In this document: positions 51,831 through 61,706 of the stretch, piece after piece
How positions within the stretch are numbered: position 1 is the first letter of the stretch
How the letters are laid out: each line of letters begins with the position of its first letter
Assembly (NCBI GenBank): GCA_030431255.1
Contig: JAUIJL010000003.1
Location: 434,001 to 498,000, forward strand
Source: Thermoanaerobaculia bacterium
GTDB lineage: Bacteria > Acidobacteriota > Thermoanaerobaculia > Multivoradales > J023
Direction of reading: 5' to 3'
DNA: 64,000 bases
Translations under genes and position numbers: made by a program
Notes under the pieces: generated by a model
Told to the model about the DNA's origin: nothing
The model's input: only the letters and a program-made list of their open reading frames with translations
The model's database searches: none

Positions 51831-53402
51831 TCAATCCGAGGGGTCGGGTTTTCGAAAGAGGTTTTTCAAGCCGCCACCGAGTTTTCGGCCGAGCGCGCCG
51901 TCATCTCCCTGGCGGCCGGCCAAACGCTCTAGGCCCTTTAGAGCCAGAGGGTGATTGGGCATGTCGTTCAAAGCGGCGCGAAATTGCTCCTTGGCTCGGG
52001 CAAAGTCGCCCTCACGTTCTAATACGTCGGCAAAGGCCACTCGGATGCCGGCGTCCCGAGGATCCAGCTCCACCGCCTGCTCGAAGGATTCGATAGCCCG
52101 GGAGCGCCAGCGGGGGTTTTGAGCCTGGGACTGGCCGAGCATGGAGAAATAGCTCGCCTTCGGGTCCAACCGGACCGCCTCCTGCAACAGCTGAACGGCC
52201 TGACCGTAGTCTCGCACTTGTTCCGACAAATAATGCAGGGCGTTGCTGTAGCAGCCGGCGGCCATGCGCTGTTTTTCCTCCAGGCGTTTTGCCCCATCGA
52301 TCTTCTCCTCGACCACCACACCGATGATCAGGTCGTAGCCGGCCCGACGCCTGGGATCCGAAAGGACCAAATATGCCTCGGTGATGCGCTCGAAAAGAAG
52401 TCGAAGGGCCTCGCCCATGCCTTTGAGCCCCAATGGCTCGATGTGCAGGGGATGGGCGAGACGAGCGAGCCGACGATAATTCTGGTGCAAGCTCTCGTCG
52501 TCGGCCCCCGATTCCACTTGCAGCAGCTCGTAGTAGCTCATATCCGCTTGGCGACCGAGCCAATCGGCGAGCTGCTCACGGTGTTGAGCCGCCCCTAACG
52601 CAAGCGGATTGAGCTTGAGATCCTCGGCGATCCTCTCGGAAAAGAGCTCCAAAGACCTGGCGGTCAAGACCTGGCCGCTACCACGGGGCCTGCTCGGCGG
52701 CGGGGCGGAGGCCCGGGGTTTGCCGGGATCCTCGATGCGAGACGCGGACGCGCCGCTTTTCGAGCGGCTGCGAAGCCTGGCCCTGCGTGCCCGGCTGCTA
52801 GAGGCGGGATCTCCTCCAGCCAAGCCGATCGCGTGCAGCTTGGTGAGCGCCACCAAGGTGTCGAAACGGGAAGCGGAATTCAGCTTGACCAACACGCTGA
52901 CGGGCGTCGGCGATTCCATATGGGCCATGAGCTGGATCATGCTCGCTTCCAGCCCGGGCAATTGCTGTAGGGCGGGGGAGTCGGCCCGGTTCTGGAATCG
53001 CTCGTCTTGACCTCCCAGACGTTCCATGAGCCGCCGTTCATCGGCACCGAATACCGCGGATTCCATGGCCAGAATGACCGTCGTCAGGGGGCCGACGGGA
53101 GCATCGGGGAATTCGCCGGCTCCACCGTCGAACCGCACCTCGGCCCGCGCGCCGAGGGCGGGCTCGATCACTTGGAGGCTGAGTCGACGGAGCTCCAGAT
53201 CGTCGGCAGGACGGGCGCTGGGTGCGACGTCGAGGCGAGCTTGAATCGCGGAGGCCAGAGCATGGCTTCGATCGACGAAAAGCTCCCCGTTTTGAAAGTA
53301 GTAGCGGTCGTCACCATCTGAAAAGGAGATGATGCCGGTGGCTCGCCGCAGGTAGACCTGGCGAACGATGTCCGCGAAGGACGCTTTTGCGGAGAGGCTC
53401 AT
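51831..53402 (-). CDS. DUF4388-type protein with J-like domain and TPRs
   Basis: The protein has 523 residues. The first 70 look like a DUF4388 domain (ASFADIVRQVYLRRATGIIS, FQNGELFVDRSHA). A linker rich in Ser, Arg and Pro (about 200-245) leads to a DnaJ-like domain (YYELLQVESGADDESLHQNY, AYLVLSDPRRRAGYD). The HPD tripeptide that J proteins need to stimulate DnaK is replaced by HPL. The C terminus carries TPR repeats (GQAVQLLQEAVRLDPKASYF, DAGIRVAFADVLEREGDFAR). Its ATG overlaps the stop of the kinase-like gene upstream, so the two proteins probably work together. The combination recalls gliding/polarity or gene-expression regulators in Myxococcota and Acidobacteriota. Confidence 0.82.
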   Translation of the reverse strand: MSLSAKASFADIVRQVYLRRATGIISFSDGDDRYYFQNGELFVDRSHALASAIQARLDVAPSARPADDLELRRLSLQVIEPALGARAEVRFDGGAGEFPDAPVGPLTTVILAMESAVFGADERRLMERLGGQDERFQNRADSPALQQLPGLEASMIQLMAHMESPTPVSVLVKLNSASRFDTLVALTKLHAIGLAGGDPASSSRARRARLRSRSKSGASASRIEDPGKPRASAPPPSRPRGSGQVLTARSLELFSERIAEDLKLNPLALGAAQHREQLADWLGRQADMSYYELLQVESGADDESLHQNYRRLARLAHPLHIEPLGLKGMGEALRLLFERITEAYLVLSDPRRRAGYDLIIGVVVEEKIDGAKRLEEKQRMAAGCYSNALHYLSEQVRDYGQAVQLLQEAVRLDPKASYFSMLGQSQAQNPRWRSRAIESFEQAVELDPRDAGIRVAFADVLEREGDFARAKEQFRAALNDMPNHPLALKGLERLAGRQGDDGALGRKLGGGLKNLFRKPDPSD

Positions 53403-54976
53403 GTCTCGTTATTCGAGCGCTGCTCGTTGAATTCCAAGGCTTGTCGGAAGATACGCCTCAGGTGAACCACCCGGAAGGGCTTGCGGATGAATCCCCGAAC
53501 AGCGAGCCCTTCGAAGTCGGACATCACCTCGGCCTCGCCCCGTCCGCTGGAGACCAAAATTCGGGTGTCGGGGTCGAGCTCCAACATTTTGGCGATGACC
53601 CTTTCGCTATTGGGACGGCTCAGATCCGCGTCGACGATCACCAGCTTGAAGGTCTGATCCCCATCCTCCCGTTCTCGGCGACGGTCCAGCTGTTCGAGGG
53701 CTTGGGTGCCGTCGCTCGCGGTCTCGACCTCGAATCCCAATCGTTCCAGAGTCGGAAGCACGGAGGCTTTCGCCAGCTCGTTGGGCTCGACCAAAAGGAT
53801 GCAACCGCCGTCGTGCCAGCCCTTGGCGATCGGGGTCTCGTCCTCCGCGGAGCGATCGAAGGCCGGCAAAAAAGCTTGGGCACCGAGGCGTTGGTCCGCC
53901 CGTCGCACCAAGCGTAAGCCGCCGTAGTGCTCCCGCAACACGGCTTCCAGACCGCCGAGAGGCTCCAGCTCGCGTGGGTCCAACGTGTGCTCCACGCCGG
54001 GCGCCAAATCGACCGACGCCTCGACATAAACAAACCTGCCGGTGCGCATGCCGTCGCCTCCTCGGATGTCGGCCAACAGCTCGCGATCGCATTCCCTGGC
54101 ACCGGTGCTCAGGGTCAGCGTTCCGTGGTCGGTTCCCGGCGCTTGGGCGACCAGCAGCACCAGGTCCACCACCATGCGACGCATCAAGGCCCGGTCGGCC
54201 TCGACCAGCGGTAGGTTGAAACCCGGGTTCAGAGTGAGCTCGAATCTGGGAGCCAAGCAAGCCCGCAATAGGACCTGCATGTCTTCGGCCAGCTCGGAAA
54301 CGTCGAAGGGCTCCGGCACGATTCTTCGGGAGCCGGTATACGCCGCGAGCTCCTGCGCCAGCTCGGAAGCCCGGGATCCGCATTCATCGATGAGATCCAA
54401 ATGGTCACTGAGGCTCGAGGGCTCCGGCAGATGATCGAAGGCCTGGTCCAGATGACCCAGCAATGCTACGAGATCTCGATCCAGAGCCGTGGCCACGGAA
54501 CGCACCAGGGACGTAAAACGCTCTCGCTCTCGCTCCAGGGACGCCAAACGGACCTCAATGTGATCCCAGCGGCCGGCGGAGCGTTGCTGACGAGCCACGG
54601 CGTCTCGCAGGCGGGGCGCGAGCACCTCTGCTCGGGTGTCGGTGGAGAAGATCTGCGCGCCGGCGGCCAACGCTTGGGCGACCTGAATCTTGTCGCGCTC
54701 TGGGCTCCAGACCACGACGGCGGTTTCCGGGGCTCGATCCCTGAGGGCGCGAATCGTACGGCCCAATTCTCCACAGCCGATCAACATCAGGCAGTGGGGT
54801 GAGCTCAGGTCGAGAGCGACATGGAGATCTTCGAGGACCTCGAATCGGCGCACCACAAAGGCATCGAGATGGTCGAGGTCCGGCAGGCCGATGATCTTTC
54901 CGATATTCAGGACCCAAAGATGAAGGGGTTCCGCGGGTTGGGAGGCCGTAGACCCCGAGAAAGTCGATGCCGCCAT
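53399..54976 (-). CDS. Degenerate histidine kinase with C-terminal receiver domain
   Basis: The 525-residue protein starts with a receiver-like domain without obvious phospho-acceptor (residues 20-135). The next helical region (LVRSVATALDRDLVALLGHL) aligns with the NtrB-type dimerisation helix but lacks the His, and the ATPase-like region (VEADRALMRRMVVDLVLLVA) lacks the N and G boxes. The C-terminal receiver (about 400-515) is better preserved, with CILLVEPNELA, the acceptor region LVIVDADLSRPNSERV and the conserved lysine in FIRKPFRV. It is therefore likely a non-catalytic partner that can receive phosphate at its C terminus. No signal peptide is present. GGAG precedes ATG 54976, and it overlaps the DUF4388/J protein gene. 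Confidence 0.8.
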   Translation of the reverse strand: MAASTFSGSTASQPAEPLHLWVLNIGKIIGLPDLDHLDAFVVRRFEVLEDLHVALDLSSPHCLMLIGCGELGRTIRALRDRAPETAVVVWSPERDKIQVAQALAAGAQIFSTDTRAEVLAPRLRDAVARQQRSAGRWDHIEVRLASLERERERFTSLVRSVATALDRDLVALLGHLDQAFDHLPEPSSLSDHLDLIDECGSRASELAQELAAYTGSRRIVPEPFDVSELAEDMQVLLRACLAPRFELTLNPGFNLPLVEADRALMRRMVVDLVLLVAQAPGTDHGTLTLSTGARECDRELLADIRGGDGMRTGRFVYVEASVDLAPGVEHTLDPRELEPLGGLEAVLREHYGGLRLVRRADQRLGAQAFLPAFDRSAEDETPIAKGWHDGGCILLVEPNELAKASVLPTLERLGFEVETASDGTQALEQLDRRREREDGDQTFKLVIVDADLSRPNSERVIAKMLELDPDTRILVSSGRGEAEVMSDFEGLAVRGFIRKPFRVVHLRRIFRQALEFNEQRSNNET

Positions 54977-55227
54977 GAAAGCTCCAGGAGAGAGAGAATG
55001 TTGATGAAACCTCAGTGTATTGCAATTGACGCTCGGCTTCGAGCTCCGGCGTCTTCAGCCCCGGCTCCTCTCGCGTGGCCGTCCATGGGTGCGATAATCT
55101 CGGCCCGCTATTTGGGTTGGCGGAGGGCTCGGACCGGAAAGACGGGTTGAGTCTCAAGCCGGCTCACGGTTTTTCTAGTCTTTCGACGTCCTTTTTCAGC
55201 ATCAAGCCGCCGATCGGAGGATCTGAG

Positions 55228-57948
55228 TTGTCTCTATTTCGAATCGCGTCTCTTGTCTCGAGCCCTTTCCGCGCCTCCGTTCGGGGTCTGTTGCCGGGCC
55301 TAGCTATGGTCCTGGGTTTGATTGCCCTCACCCAGCCGATGTCGGCCCAAGAATGGCAGGGGCCGCCGGACCTGATGCGCTATCTGGGTTTGGATCCGGA
55401 GACCGCGGATTCCCGGCTGGATCCCTCGATTCCTACTCCTGAGTCGGTGCTCGGTTTCGAGGTCGGCAAATGGCATATCCGCCACGATTTGTTGGTGAAA
55501 TATATGGAACGTCTAGCCGCCGCCTCCGACCGCGTCGAGCTGACGGTGACGGGCCGGACCTACGAGGATCGCCCACTGCTCTTGTTGACGATCTCCTCGC
55601 CCGAGCACTTGGCGAGTCTGGAAACGATTCGTGAGCGGCATCTTCAATTGTCGGATCCCGGCCGGTCGGCGGATCTGGATGTCTCGGACATGCCGGTGGT
55701 GGTCAACCTCGGCTATAGCGTGCACGGCAACGAGCCTTCGGGCTCAAACGCATCCCTGGTGGTGGCCTATTTCCTGGCGGCTTCCACCGACGAGAAGATC
55801 ACCGAGCTTCTAGACCATTCGGTCATTCTCCTGGATCCCTCGCTCAATCCCGACGGGCTTTCGCGTTTTGCCCAATGGGCAAATATGCACAAGGGCTCCA
55901 CGCCCGTGGCGTTGAGCGCCAGCCGCGAGCATCAAGAGGTTTGGCCCGGCGGTCGGACCAATCATTATTGGTTTGATCTGAACCGGGATTGGTTGCCGGC
56001 TCAGCTGCCGGAATCCCAGGCTCGCTTGGCCCAATTTCACGCCTGGCAGCCCAATGTGCTGACCGACCATCACGAGATGGGCAGTGATTCGACCTTCTTC
56101 TTTCAACCCGGAGTTCGGGCCCGAAAGCATCCCCTGACGCCCCTTCGAAACGTCGAGCTGACGGAGGCGCTGGCGACCTTTCATGCCCAGGCCTTCGATC
56201 GTTTGGGCACGCTCTACTATTCGGAGGAGGATTTCGACGACTTCTACTACGGGAAGGGGTCGACCTACCCGGATTTGCAGGGGGCGGTCGGCATTCTTTT
56301 CGAGCAAGCGAGCTCTCGGGGACATGTGCGGGATTCGAAGAGCGCCGTCGATGGTCGCTTGGCGTTTCCCACGACCATTCGCAATCAGGTGTCGGCCTCT
56401 TTTTCCACCCTCGATGGAGCCTTCAACCATCGCCTGGAGCTTTTGGAATACCAACGGGACTTCTTCCGCCAAGCCTTGGACGAGGGACGGCGGGATCCGC
56501 GGGGTGCGTTGATCTTCGGCGATTCTGGAGACCCCACCCGGGCGGCGCTGCTGGCCGAGCTGTTGAATCGTCACAAGATCGAGTTGCATCGTCCGGCGCG
56601 GACGATCGAGCTCGACGGCGTCACCTATTCGCCCGCGGATTCCTTTGTCGTGCCCTTGGCCCAACCCCAATACCGGCTGATCCGCGCCATGTTCGACAGC
56701 TTCACCGAATTCGAAGAAGCGACCTTTTACGATGTCTCGGCGTGGACTCTGCCGATGGCCTTCGGCCTCTCTTTCGGATCCTTGGAGGGCTCCTCCGGCG
56801 ATCTGCTCGACGGGCCGATCCGCGACTTGGAGCTGCCGAGAGGCAACTTCCAGGCCGACGAGCAAGCCTACGCCTACCTCTTCACCTCGAACGGATATTT
56901 CGCTCCGCGCAGCCTCTACCGTCTGCTGGCGGTCGACGTCGTCGTGCGGGTAGCAACCCGCCCTTTCTCAGCCATGATCAGCGGCGCCGTCCGCGAAATG
57001 CCCTTGGGGACCCTGGTGGTGCCTCTCGGGGTACAAACTAAGGACCGTTTGGAGGTGGAGCAGCTCCTGAGCCAAGCGGCCGAGCAAGACGGGATCGATG
57101 TGCTGAGCAGCCGATCGGGCCTGACCCCCACCGGTGTGGATCTGGGTAGCCCGTCCTTGCGTCCGCTGGAGAAACCCAAACCGGCGATCCTAGTCGGTGG
57201 CCGGACGAGCTCCTACGAAGCGGGGGAGGCCTGGCACCTTTTGGATCAGCGATTCGGCGTCGAGACGGCCCTGCTTCCCGTCGACGATTTGAGCGCAGAC
57301 GTGCTGGAGCGCATCACCCATTTGGTGATGGTGGCGGGCTCGGAAAACGACCTTCAAACCGATGACCTGCTGCTCCTGCGCGGCTGGGTGCGGTCCGGCG
57401 GAGTGGTCGTGGCCTCGAAGAGCGCTTCCGAGTGGGTCGTGAAGGCCATGGCCGGGCCGGAAAACGGTGATCATGAGGCCCACGCTTCCTCGTCCGCCTC
57501 GGCTAAAGATGAGCCACCGGTGGAGAGGAAACCCTATGGCAGCGCTTCCGCGGATCAGGCGGTGCATCTGATAGGTGGGACCCTCTTCGAGGTCGACCTC
57601 GACCTCAGCCACCCCTTGGCCTACGGCTACACCCGTTCAAAGCTACCGGTATTCCGCAACAGCCGAATCTTCTTGCAACCGTCTTCGAACCCCTACGCTA
57701 CCGTGGCGGCCTATACCCAGAAACCGTTGTTGGCGGGCTATGTCTCACCGGAGAATTTGGAGCGGCTAGCCGGTAGCCCGGCGATCATCGCCGATCGGTT
57801 CGGTCGGGGGGCGGTCATTCAGATGGTGGATAATCCAAATTTTCGCGCCTTCTGGTACGGCACCAACAAGCTCTTCCTCAACGGCATCTTCTTCGGCGGT
57901 ATTCTCGATCGAACGGCGCCCGGATCCGGACGAGAAGCGTCCCATTAA
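55228..57948 (+). CDS. Exported M14-family zinc carboxypeptidase-like protein
   Basis: TTG 55228 is the best start because a perfect GGAGG lies seven bases upstream; the frame is open back to 55075. The 906-residue product begins with a signal peptide (LPGLAMVLGLIALTQPMSAQ). The M14 domain has the zinc pair in GYSVHGNEPSGSNA (His166, Glu169) and the DLNRDWLPAQ and TDHHEMGSDSTFFFQPG segments. A candidate catalytic glutamate lies in GILFEQASSRG. The C-terminal third is a beta-rich/GATase-like domain (KPAILVGGRTSSYEAGEAWH). It probably degrades peptides in the periplasm. It is monocistronic and convergent with the glycosyltransferase. Confidence 0.9.
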   Translation: MSLFRIASLVSSPFRASVRGLLPGLAMVLGLIALTQPMSAQEWQGPPDLMRYLGLDPETADSRLDPSIPTPESVLGFEVGKWHIRHDLLVKYMERLAAASDRVELTVTGRTYEDRPLLLLTISSPEHLASLETIRERHLQLSDPGRSADLDVSDMPVVVNLGYSVHGNEPSGSNASLVVAYFLAASTDEKITELLDHSVILLDPSLNPDGLSRFAQWANMHKGSTPVALSASREHQEVWPGGRTNHYWFDLNRDWLPAQLPESQARLAQFHAWQPNVLTDHHEMGSDSTFFFQPGVRARKHPLTPLRNVELTEALATFHAQAFDRLGTLYYSEEDFDDFYYGKGSTYPDLQGAVGILFEQASSRGHVRDSKSAVDGRLAFPTTIRNQVSASFSTLDGAFNHRLELLEYQRDFFRQALDEGRRDPRGALIFGDSGDPTRAALLAELLNRHKIELHRPARTIELDGVTYSPADSFVVPLAQPQYRLIRAMFDSFTEFEEATFYDVSAWTLPMAFGLSFGSLEGSSGDLLDGPIRDLELPRGNFQADEQAYAYLFTSNGYFAPRSLYRLLAVDVVVRVATRPFSAMISGAVREMPLGTLVVPLGVQTKDRLEVEQLLSQAAEQDGIDVLSSRSGLTPTGVDLGSPSLRPLEKPKPAILVGGRTSSYEAGEAWHLLDQRFGVETALLPVDDLSADVLERITHLVMVAGSENDLQTDDLLLLRGWVRSGGVVVASKSASEWVVKAMAGPENGDHEAHASSSASAKDEPPVERKPYGSASADQAVHLIGGTLFEVDLDLSHPLAYGYTRSKLPVFRNSRIFLQPSSNPYATVAAYTQKPLLAGYVSPENLERLAGSPAIIADRFGRGAVIQMVDNPNFRAFWYGTNKLFLNGIFFGGILDRTAPGSGREASH

Positions 57949-57956
57949 GAGGTCTT

Positions 57957-58721
57957 TCAGCTTTTCGCGAAGCTGTGACGGAAGACGGTGAAGAGAATTT
58001 TGTAGCCTGCCAGGATCGTGCCCTTCACCGTGCCGGTGATCTTCGACACTCCGATGCGCTTGCGGTAGCTGACCGGAACCTCGGCGATTTTCAGACCTCT
58101 TCGGATGGCCTTGACCTGCATCTCAGCGGTCCAACCGAAGTCTTGGTCTCGCATGTCGAGAGATTCCAGGGCGCTCCAGCGGATGGCTCGAAAGGGACCG
58201 AGGTCGGTGTAGCGAAAGCCATAGAGCCGGCGAATCAACGTGCAAGCGACGAAATTGCCCATTCGAGCCTGGGGTAGGAGAGCGCCTCGTTCCCGTTGCC
58301 CCAGGGTGCGGGAGCCGATGACCATGTCGGCCCGGCCTTCGAGGATCGGTGCGATCAAGCGTGGTAGCTCGTCCGGATGATCGGAATAGTCCGCGTCGAT
58401 GAAGACCACGATCTCCGGCGGATCGTTTTGGCGGAGATACTCCAATCCTGCCAAGCAGGCTGCCCCATAACCGGGAATGGGCGCCGGCACGACCACCGCG
58501 CCACCCGCTTCGGCGACTTCGGCCGTGGCATCGGTGGAGTTGTTGTCGGCCACCACCATGCGACGCACCGGTGGGCGGGGAAGGTCGGCCAAGACCAAGT
58601 GCACGGAAGCCTCTTCATTGTAGGCGGGGCTCACCGTATCAATCACAGGGTCGGTATCGATCACAGGGTCGGTGGGCTGCCGCGGGGTTGCCGTCGGTTT
58701 CGGGGTCGTCTCTGGGCTCAT
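57957..58721 (-). CDS. Family 2 glycosyltransferase (DPM/dolichyl-phosphate-glucose type)
   Basis: The 254-residue protein has the GT-A fold signatures VSPAYNEEASVHLVLADL, VVADNNSTDATAEVA, GYGAACLAGLEYL, VVFIDADYSDHPDELP (metal-binding DxD), MVIGSRTLGQRERGAL and FGWTAEMQVKAIRRGLK. The C terminus (GVSKITGTVKGTILAGYKIL) resembles polyprenol-phosphate glycosyltransferases. The N terminus carries a tandem duplication (DPVIDTDPVIDT) just before the first strand, and a proline/threonine-rich tail precedes it. It converges on the M14 gene with an 8-base gap. Confidence 0.9.
   Translation of the reverse strand: MSPETTPKPTATPRQPTDPVIDTDPVIDTVSPAYNEEASVHLVLADLPRPPVRRMVVADNNSTDATAEVAEAGGAVVVPAPIPGYGAACLAGLEYLRQNDPPEIVVFIDADYSDHPDELPRLIAPILEGRADMVIGSRTLGQRERGALLPQARMGNFVACTLIRRLYGFRYTDLGPFRAIRWSALESLDMRDQDFGWTAEMQVKAIRRGLKIAEVPVSYRKRIGVSKITGTVKGTILAGYKILFTVFRHSFAKS
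58636..58671 (-). repeat. In-frame 18-bp tandem duplication in the glycosyltransferase gene
   Basis: Two 18-base copies differing at one position lie at 58636-58653 and 58654-58671 and encode DPVIDT twice. The reading frame is kept. Confidence 0.85.
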
Positions 58722-58979
58722 GGCTTCAATTTGTCATAAACCTCCCGCCCGTCGACACCCTTCTCTTCACGGCTCTTACATCCGGGTTGGGTGGATGGTC
58801 GGCACAAGATTCCACCTCTGAATAGGCCCTGATATAGTCCAGGCATTCAGTCAGCCAGAGTCCCCCATGGTCGACGGATCGGTCTTGCAGCCTGATCGGT
58901 GTCGTGTGGTTTCGGTCGCAGTGATCGAGGTCTATGCGTCCGATCTTCATTCATATGCACCTGCTGAAGGAGAGAGATC

Positions 58980-59153
58980 ATGAAGCTGTCCGCTCCCACC
59001 CAACCCCTGTTCATTGTCGCCGTCATTTTGGGTCTGGCCGGTATGCTGATGCATTTTGGGGTGATTCCGCTGATCGCCGGAGCCCAACCCATCATTTTGA
59101 TCATGCTCGCTTTTGTTCTCTTGACCGTGGGCTGCCTCTTCAAAGGGGTTTAG
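58980..59153 (+). CDS. Small 57-aa membrane protein
   Basis: A 58-codon frame starts at ATG 58980 with AAGGAGAG six bases upstream, one of the best ribosome binding sites in the window. The product is two transmembrane helices joined by a short polar turn: LFIVAVILGLAGMLMHFG and IILIMLAFVLLTVGCLF, starting MKLSAPTQ and ending in FKGV. Proteins of this size and layout, starting MKLxAP and ending KGL or KGV, recur in many bacterial genomes without known function. It stands alone between the glycosyltransferase and the carbonic-anhydrase-like gene and is easily missed because of its size. Confidence 0.85.
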   Translation: MKLSAPTQPLFIVAVILGLAGMLMHFGVIPLIAGAQPIILIMLAFVLLTVGCLFKGV

Positions 59154-59328
59154 CCACGGAACGCCCGCCCATTTCATCCTAGCGCCACTTGCCGGTAAGC
59201 GCCCCCAAAGCCCTGGATCCTCCTGGTCTGCTCGGAGTGTCTTGGCGACCCACAGGTGGTACAATCCGCGCCCGCCCATTCCGGGTGGGTGCGGGCTTCG
59301 GCCCGAGTGTCCTATTTCGAGGCCGACC

Positions 59329-59850
59329 ATGCCGACCCTTCCTTTCCGCGGAAAACATCCTCAGCTCGGACAGCGTGTTTGGCTGGCACCTTCAGCCACG
59401 GTCACCGGCGACATCGAGCTGGGCGACGACGTCTCCTTTTGGTTTCAAACCGTCGCCCGGGCGGATGTGCATTGGATCCGAATCGGCGAAGGTACGAATG
59501 TCCAAGACGGTGCGATCCTGCACGTTTCCGATGGCACCCATCCCCTGCGCATCGGCCGAGGCGTGGTGATCGGCCACGGGGCGATCGTGCACGGATGCAT
59601 GATCGAAGACGGTGCCCTGATCGGTATCGGGGCGAAGGTCCTCGACGGCGCGGTGGTCGAGGCCGGCGCGCAGGTGGGTGCCGGAGCGGTGGTCGCACCG
59701 GGTATGCGGGTCCCTGCCGGCAGCCTGGTCATGGGAATTCCAGCCCGCGTCAAACGTGCTTTGACCGCGGAGGAAACAGCGGCCATCGGCGAGATAAGGG
59801 ACCGATACATCGGGCTCAAAGAAGAATATCGATCCCAGCTGGAGAGCTGA
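59329..59850 (+). CDS. Gamma carbonic anhydrase-like hexapeptide protein (YrdA/PaaY type)
   Basis: ATG 59329 has GAGG six bases upstream and gives a 173-residue protein of normal length; the longer frame back to 59242 is not protein-like. It is a left-handed beta-helix of hexapeptide repeats ([72 protein letters not shown]). Candidate zinc histidines are in [17 protein letters not shown]-terminal helix follows. Many such proteins have weak or no carbonic anhydrase activity. It is followed 59 bases later by aspS. Confidence 0.92.
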   Translation: MPTLPFRGKHPQLGQRVWLAPSATVTGDIELGDDVSFWFQTVARADVHWIRIGEGTNVQDGAILHVSDGTHPLRIGRGVVIGHGAIVHGCMIEDGALIGIGAKVLDGAVVEAGAQVGAGAVVAPGMRVPAGSLVMGIPARVKRALTAEETAAIGEIRDRYIGLKEEYRSQLES

Positions 59851-59909
59851 GCGGATCGTTGCAAACGCATTCCACCGGCCGGTCTGCCGGCCGAGCAGGA
59901 GCAGATTTC

Positions 59910-61700
59910 ATGGAACGTCGAGAAGCGGGAAGCTTGAGGGATTCGGATATCGGCAGCCGGGCGCGGTTGCAAGCATGGGTGCATCGCCGTCGAGACCTCG
60001 GTGGTTTGCTCTTTTTGGATTTGAGAGATCGGTCCGGATTGGCCCAGGCCGTGGTCTATCCCGAGGAGCAACCGGAAGCCCATCGGGTCTTGGAGGCCGT
60101 GCGCGCCGAATATTGTGTGGAGATCGAGGGGACCGTGGTGGCCCGCGAAAAGCCCAACCCGGGCTTGTCGACCGGCGCCGTAGAGCTCAAGGTGGAGCGG
60201 GCGGAAGTGCTGTCGGAGTCGGAGGTGCCACCGGTCACCGTCGACGGCAAGATCGACGCGTCCGAGGAAATCCGGTTGCGTCATCGCTACCTAGAGCTGC
60301 GTCGGCCGGATTTGCAGAAGAATTTCCTGCTCCGGGATCGGGTGACCTTGGAGACCCGCAACTACCTGCACGAAAACGGCTTCCTGGACCTCGAAACACC
60401 GATTTTGACCCGCTCGACCCCCGAAGGGGCGCGAGATTATCTGGTCCCCAGCCGAGTCCACCCGGGCAGCTTCTATGCCTTGCCCCAATCGCCGCAAATC
60501 TTCAAGCAGCTGCTGATGGTCTCCGGCTTCGAGCGCTATTACCAAATTGCCCGCTGCTTCCGCGACGAAGACCTTCGGGCCGACCGGCAGCCCGAATTCA
60601 CCCAAATCGACTTGGAGATGTCCTTCGTCGATGAGCAGGACGTCATTTCCCTGGTGGAAGGTCTCTTCGCCCGGGTTTTCCCCTTGGCCGGCATCGAGAT
60701 CGAGACGCCGTTTCCCCATCTGACTTACGCGGAGGCGATGGCCAAATACGGTTCCGATCGGCCTGATCTGCGGTTCGGTCTCGAAATCGCCGAGCTCACG
60801 GACATCCTGGGGAGCTCGGGTTTCCGGGGATTCAAGGCCGCCACCGAAGCAGGAGGCGTGATCCGTGGCTTTGTGGTGCCGAACGCGGCGGGTGCTTCCC
60901 GCAAGGACGTCGACGGTTGGGTGGAGGTGGCCCGCCGCCACGGTGCCATGGGCGCGCTCACCCTGCGGAAACGAGAGGGGGAGCTGCAGTTCCAGGTCAA
61001 GAGGGTGCTCACCGAAGGCGAGCTCAACGCCGCGGCGGAGGCCCTCGGACTGGAGGAAGGCGGCTTGGCATTGATCGTCGCCGGTCCGGAAGCGACCACC
61101 GCCAAAGCCCTCGGGGCCTTGCGTTTGGAGCTGGCCGCGCACTACGACCTGATCCCCGAAGACAAACATGCGTTCCTCTGGGTAACGGAGTTCCCGCTGC
61201 TCGAATGGGACGAAGACAGCCAACGCTACGTTTCTTTGCACCATCCGTTCACCAGCCCGGACCCTCGGGATCTCGAGCTGATGGCCACCGAGCCGGGTCG
61301 AGTCCGAAGCCGTGCCTACGACGTGGTGATGAACGGCGTGGAGCTCGGCGGTGGATCGATCCGTATTCATCGCAGCGATCTGCAACAGCGGGTCTTCGAG
61401 CTGCTCGGCATTTCGGCGGAGGAGGCGGAGTCTCGATTCGGCTTCCTGCTGGAGGCCCTCCGATTCGGCGCGCCGCCCCACGGTGGCCTGGCCCTGGGTC
61501 TAGACCGCATGATCATGCTGATGGCCGGGGCGCCCTCGATTCGCGATGTCATTCTCTTCCCCAAGACCACCTCGGCATCGTGTCTCTTGACCGCGGCGCC
61601 CTCTCCGGTGGACGACGATCAGCTGACCGAGCTCGGGATCCGCAAGCTGCCTCGGAAGCAGGGCAAGGCGGAACCAGCGGGTGAGGAAAGCGGAGGCTGA
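59910..61700 (+). CDS. aspS: Aspartyl-tRNA synthetase
   Basis: ATG 59910 follows AGGAG nine bases upstream; the open frame back to 59256 overlaps the preceding gene and is not used. The 596-residue bacterial-type enzyme has an anticodon-binding OB domain ([19 protein letters not shown]), class II motifs [20 protein letters not shown] and [20 protein letters not shown], the GAD insertion domain (about 300-420) and [16 protein letters not shown] as motif 3. It is followed six bases later by aroB, giving a small housekeeping operon. Confidence 0.97.
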   Translation: MERREAGSLRDSDIGSRARLQAWVHRRRDLGGLLFLDLRDRSGLAQAVVYPEEQPEAHRVLEAVRAEYCVEIEGTVVAREKPNPGLSTGAVELKVERAEVLSESEVPPVTVDGKIDASEEIRLRHRYLELRRPDLQKNFLLRDRVTLETRNYLHENGFLDLETPILTRSTPEGARDYLVPSRVHPGSFYALPQSPQIFKQLLMVSGFERYYQIARCFRDEDLRADRQPEFTQIDLEMSFVDEQDVISLVEGLFARVFPLAGIEIETPFPHLTYAEAMAKYGSDRPDLRFGLEIAELTDILGSSGFRGFKAATEAGGVIRGFVVPNAAGASRKDVDGWVEVARRHGAMGALTLRKREGELQFQVKRVLTEGELNAAAEALGLEEGGLALIVAGPEATTAKALGALRLELAAHYDLIPEDKHAFLWVTEFPLLEWDEDSQRYVSLHHPFTSPDPRDLELMATEPGRVRSRAYDVVMNGVELGGGSIRIHRSDLQQRVFELLGISAEEAESRFGFLLEALRFGAPPHGGLALGLDRMIMLMAGAPSIRDVILFPKTTSASCLLTAAPSPVDDDQLTELGIRKLPRKQGKAEPAGEESGG

Positions 61701-61706
61701 CGGATC

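Noticed and set aside
58726-58950. 74-codon minus-strand open frame between the glycosyltransferase and the small membrane protein
   Set aside because: It has no ribosome binding site or protein-like pattern, and it occupies the expected promoter region.
59256-59909. Longer aspS start overlapping the carbonic-anhydrase-like gene
   Set aside because: The N-terminal 218 residues are arginine-rich shadow sequence of the preceding gene; ATG 59910 starts the normal OB-fold.
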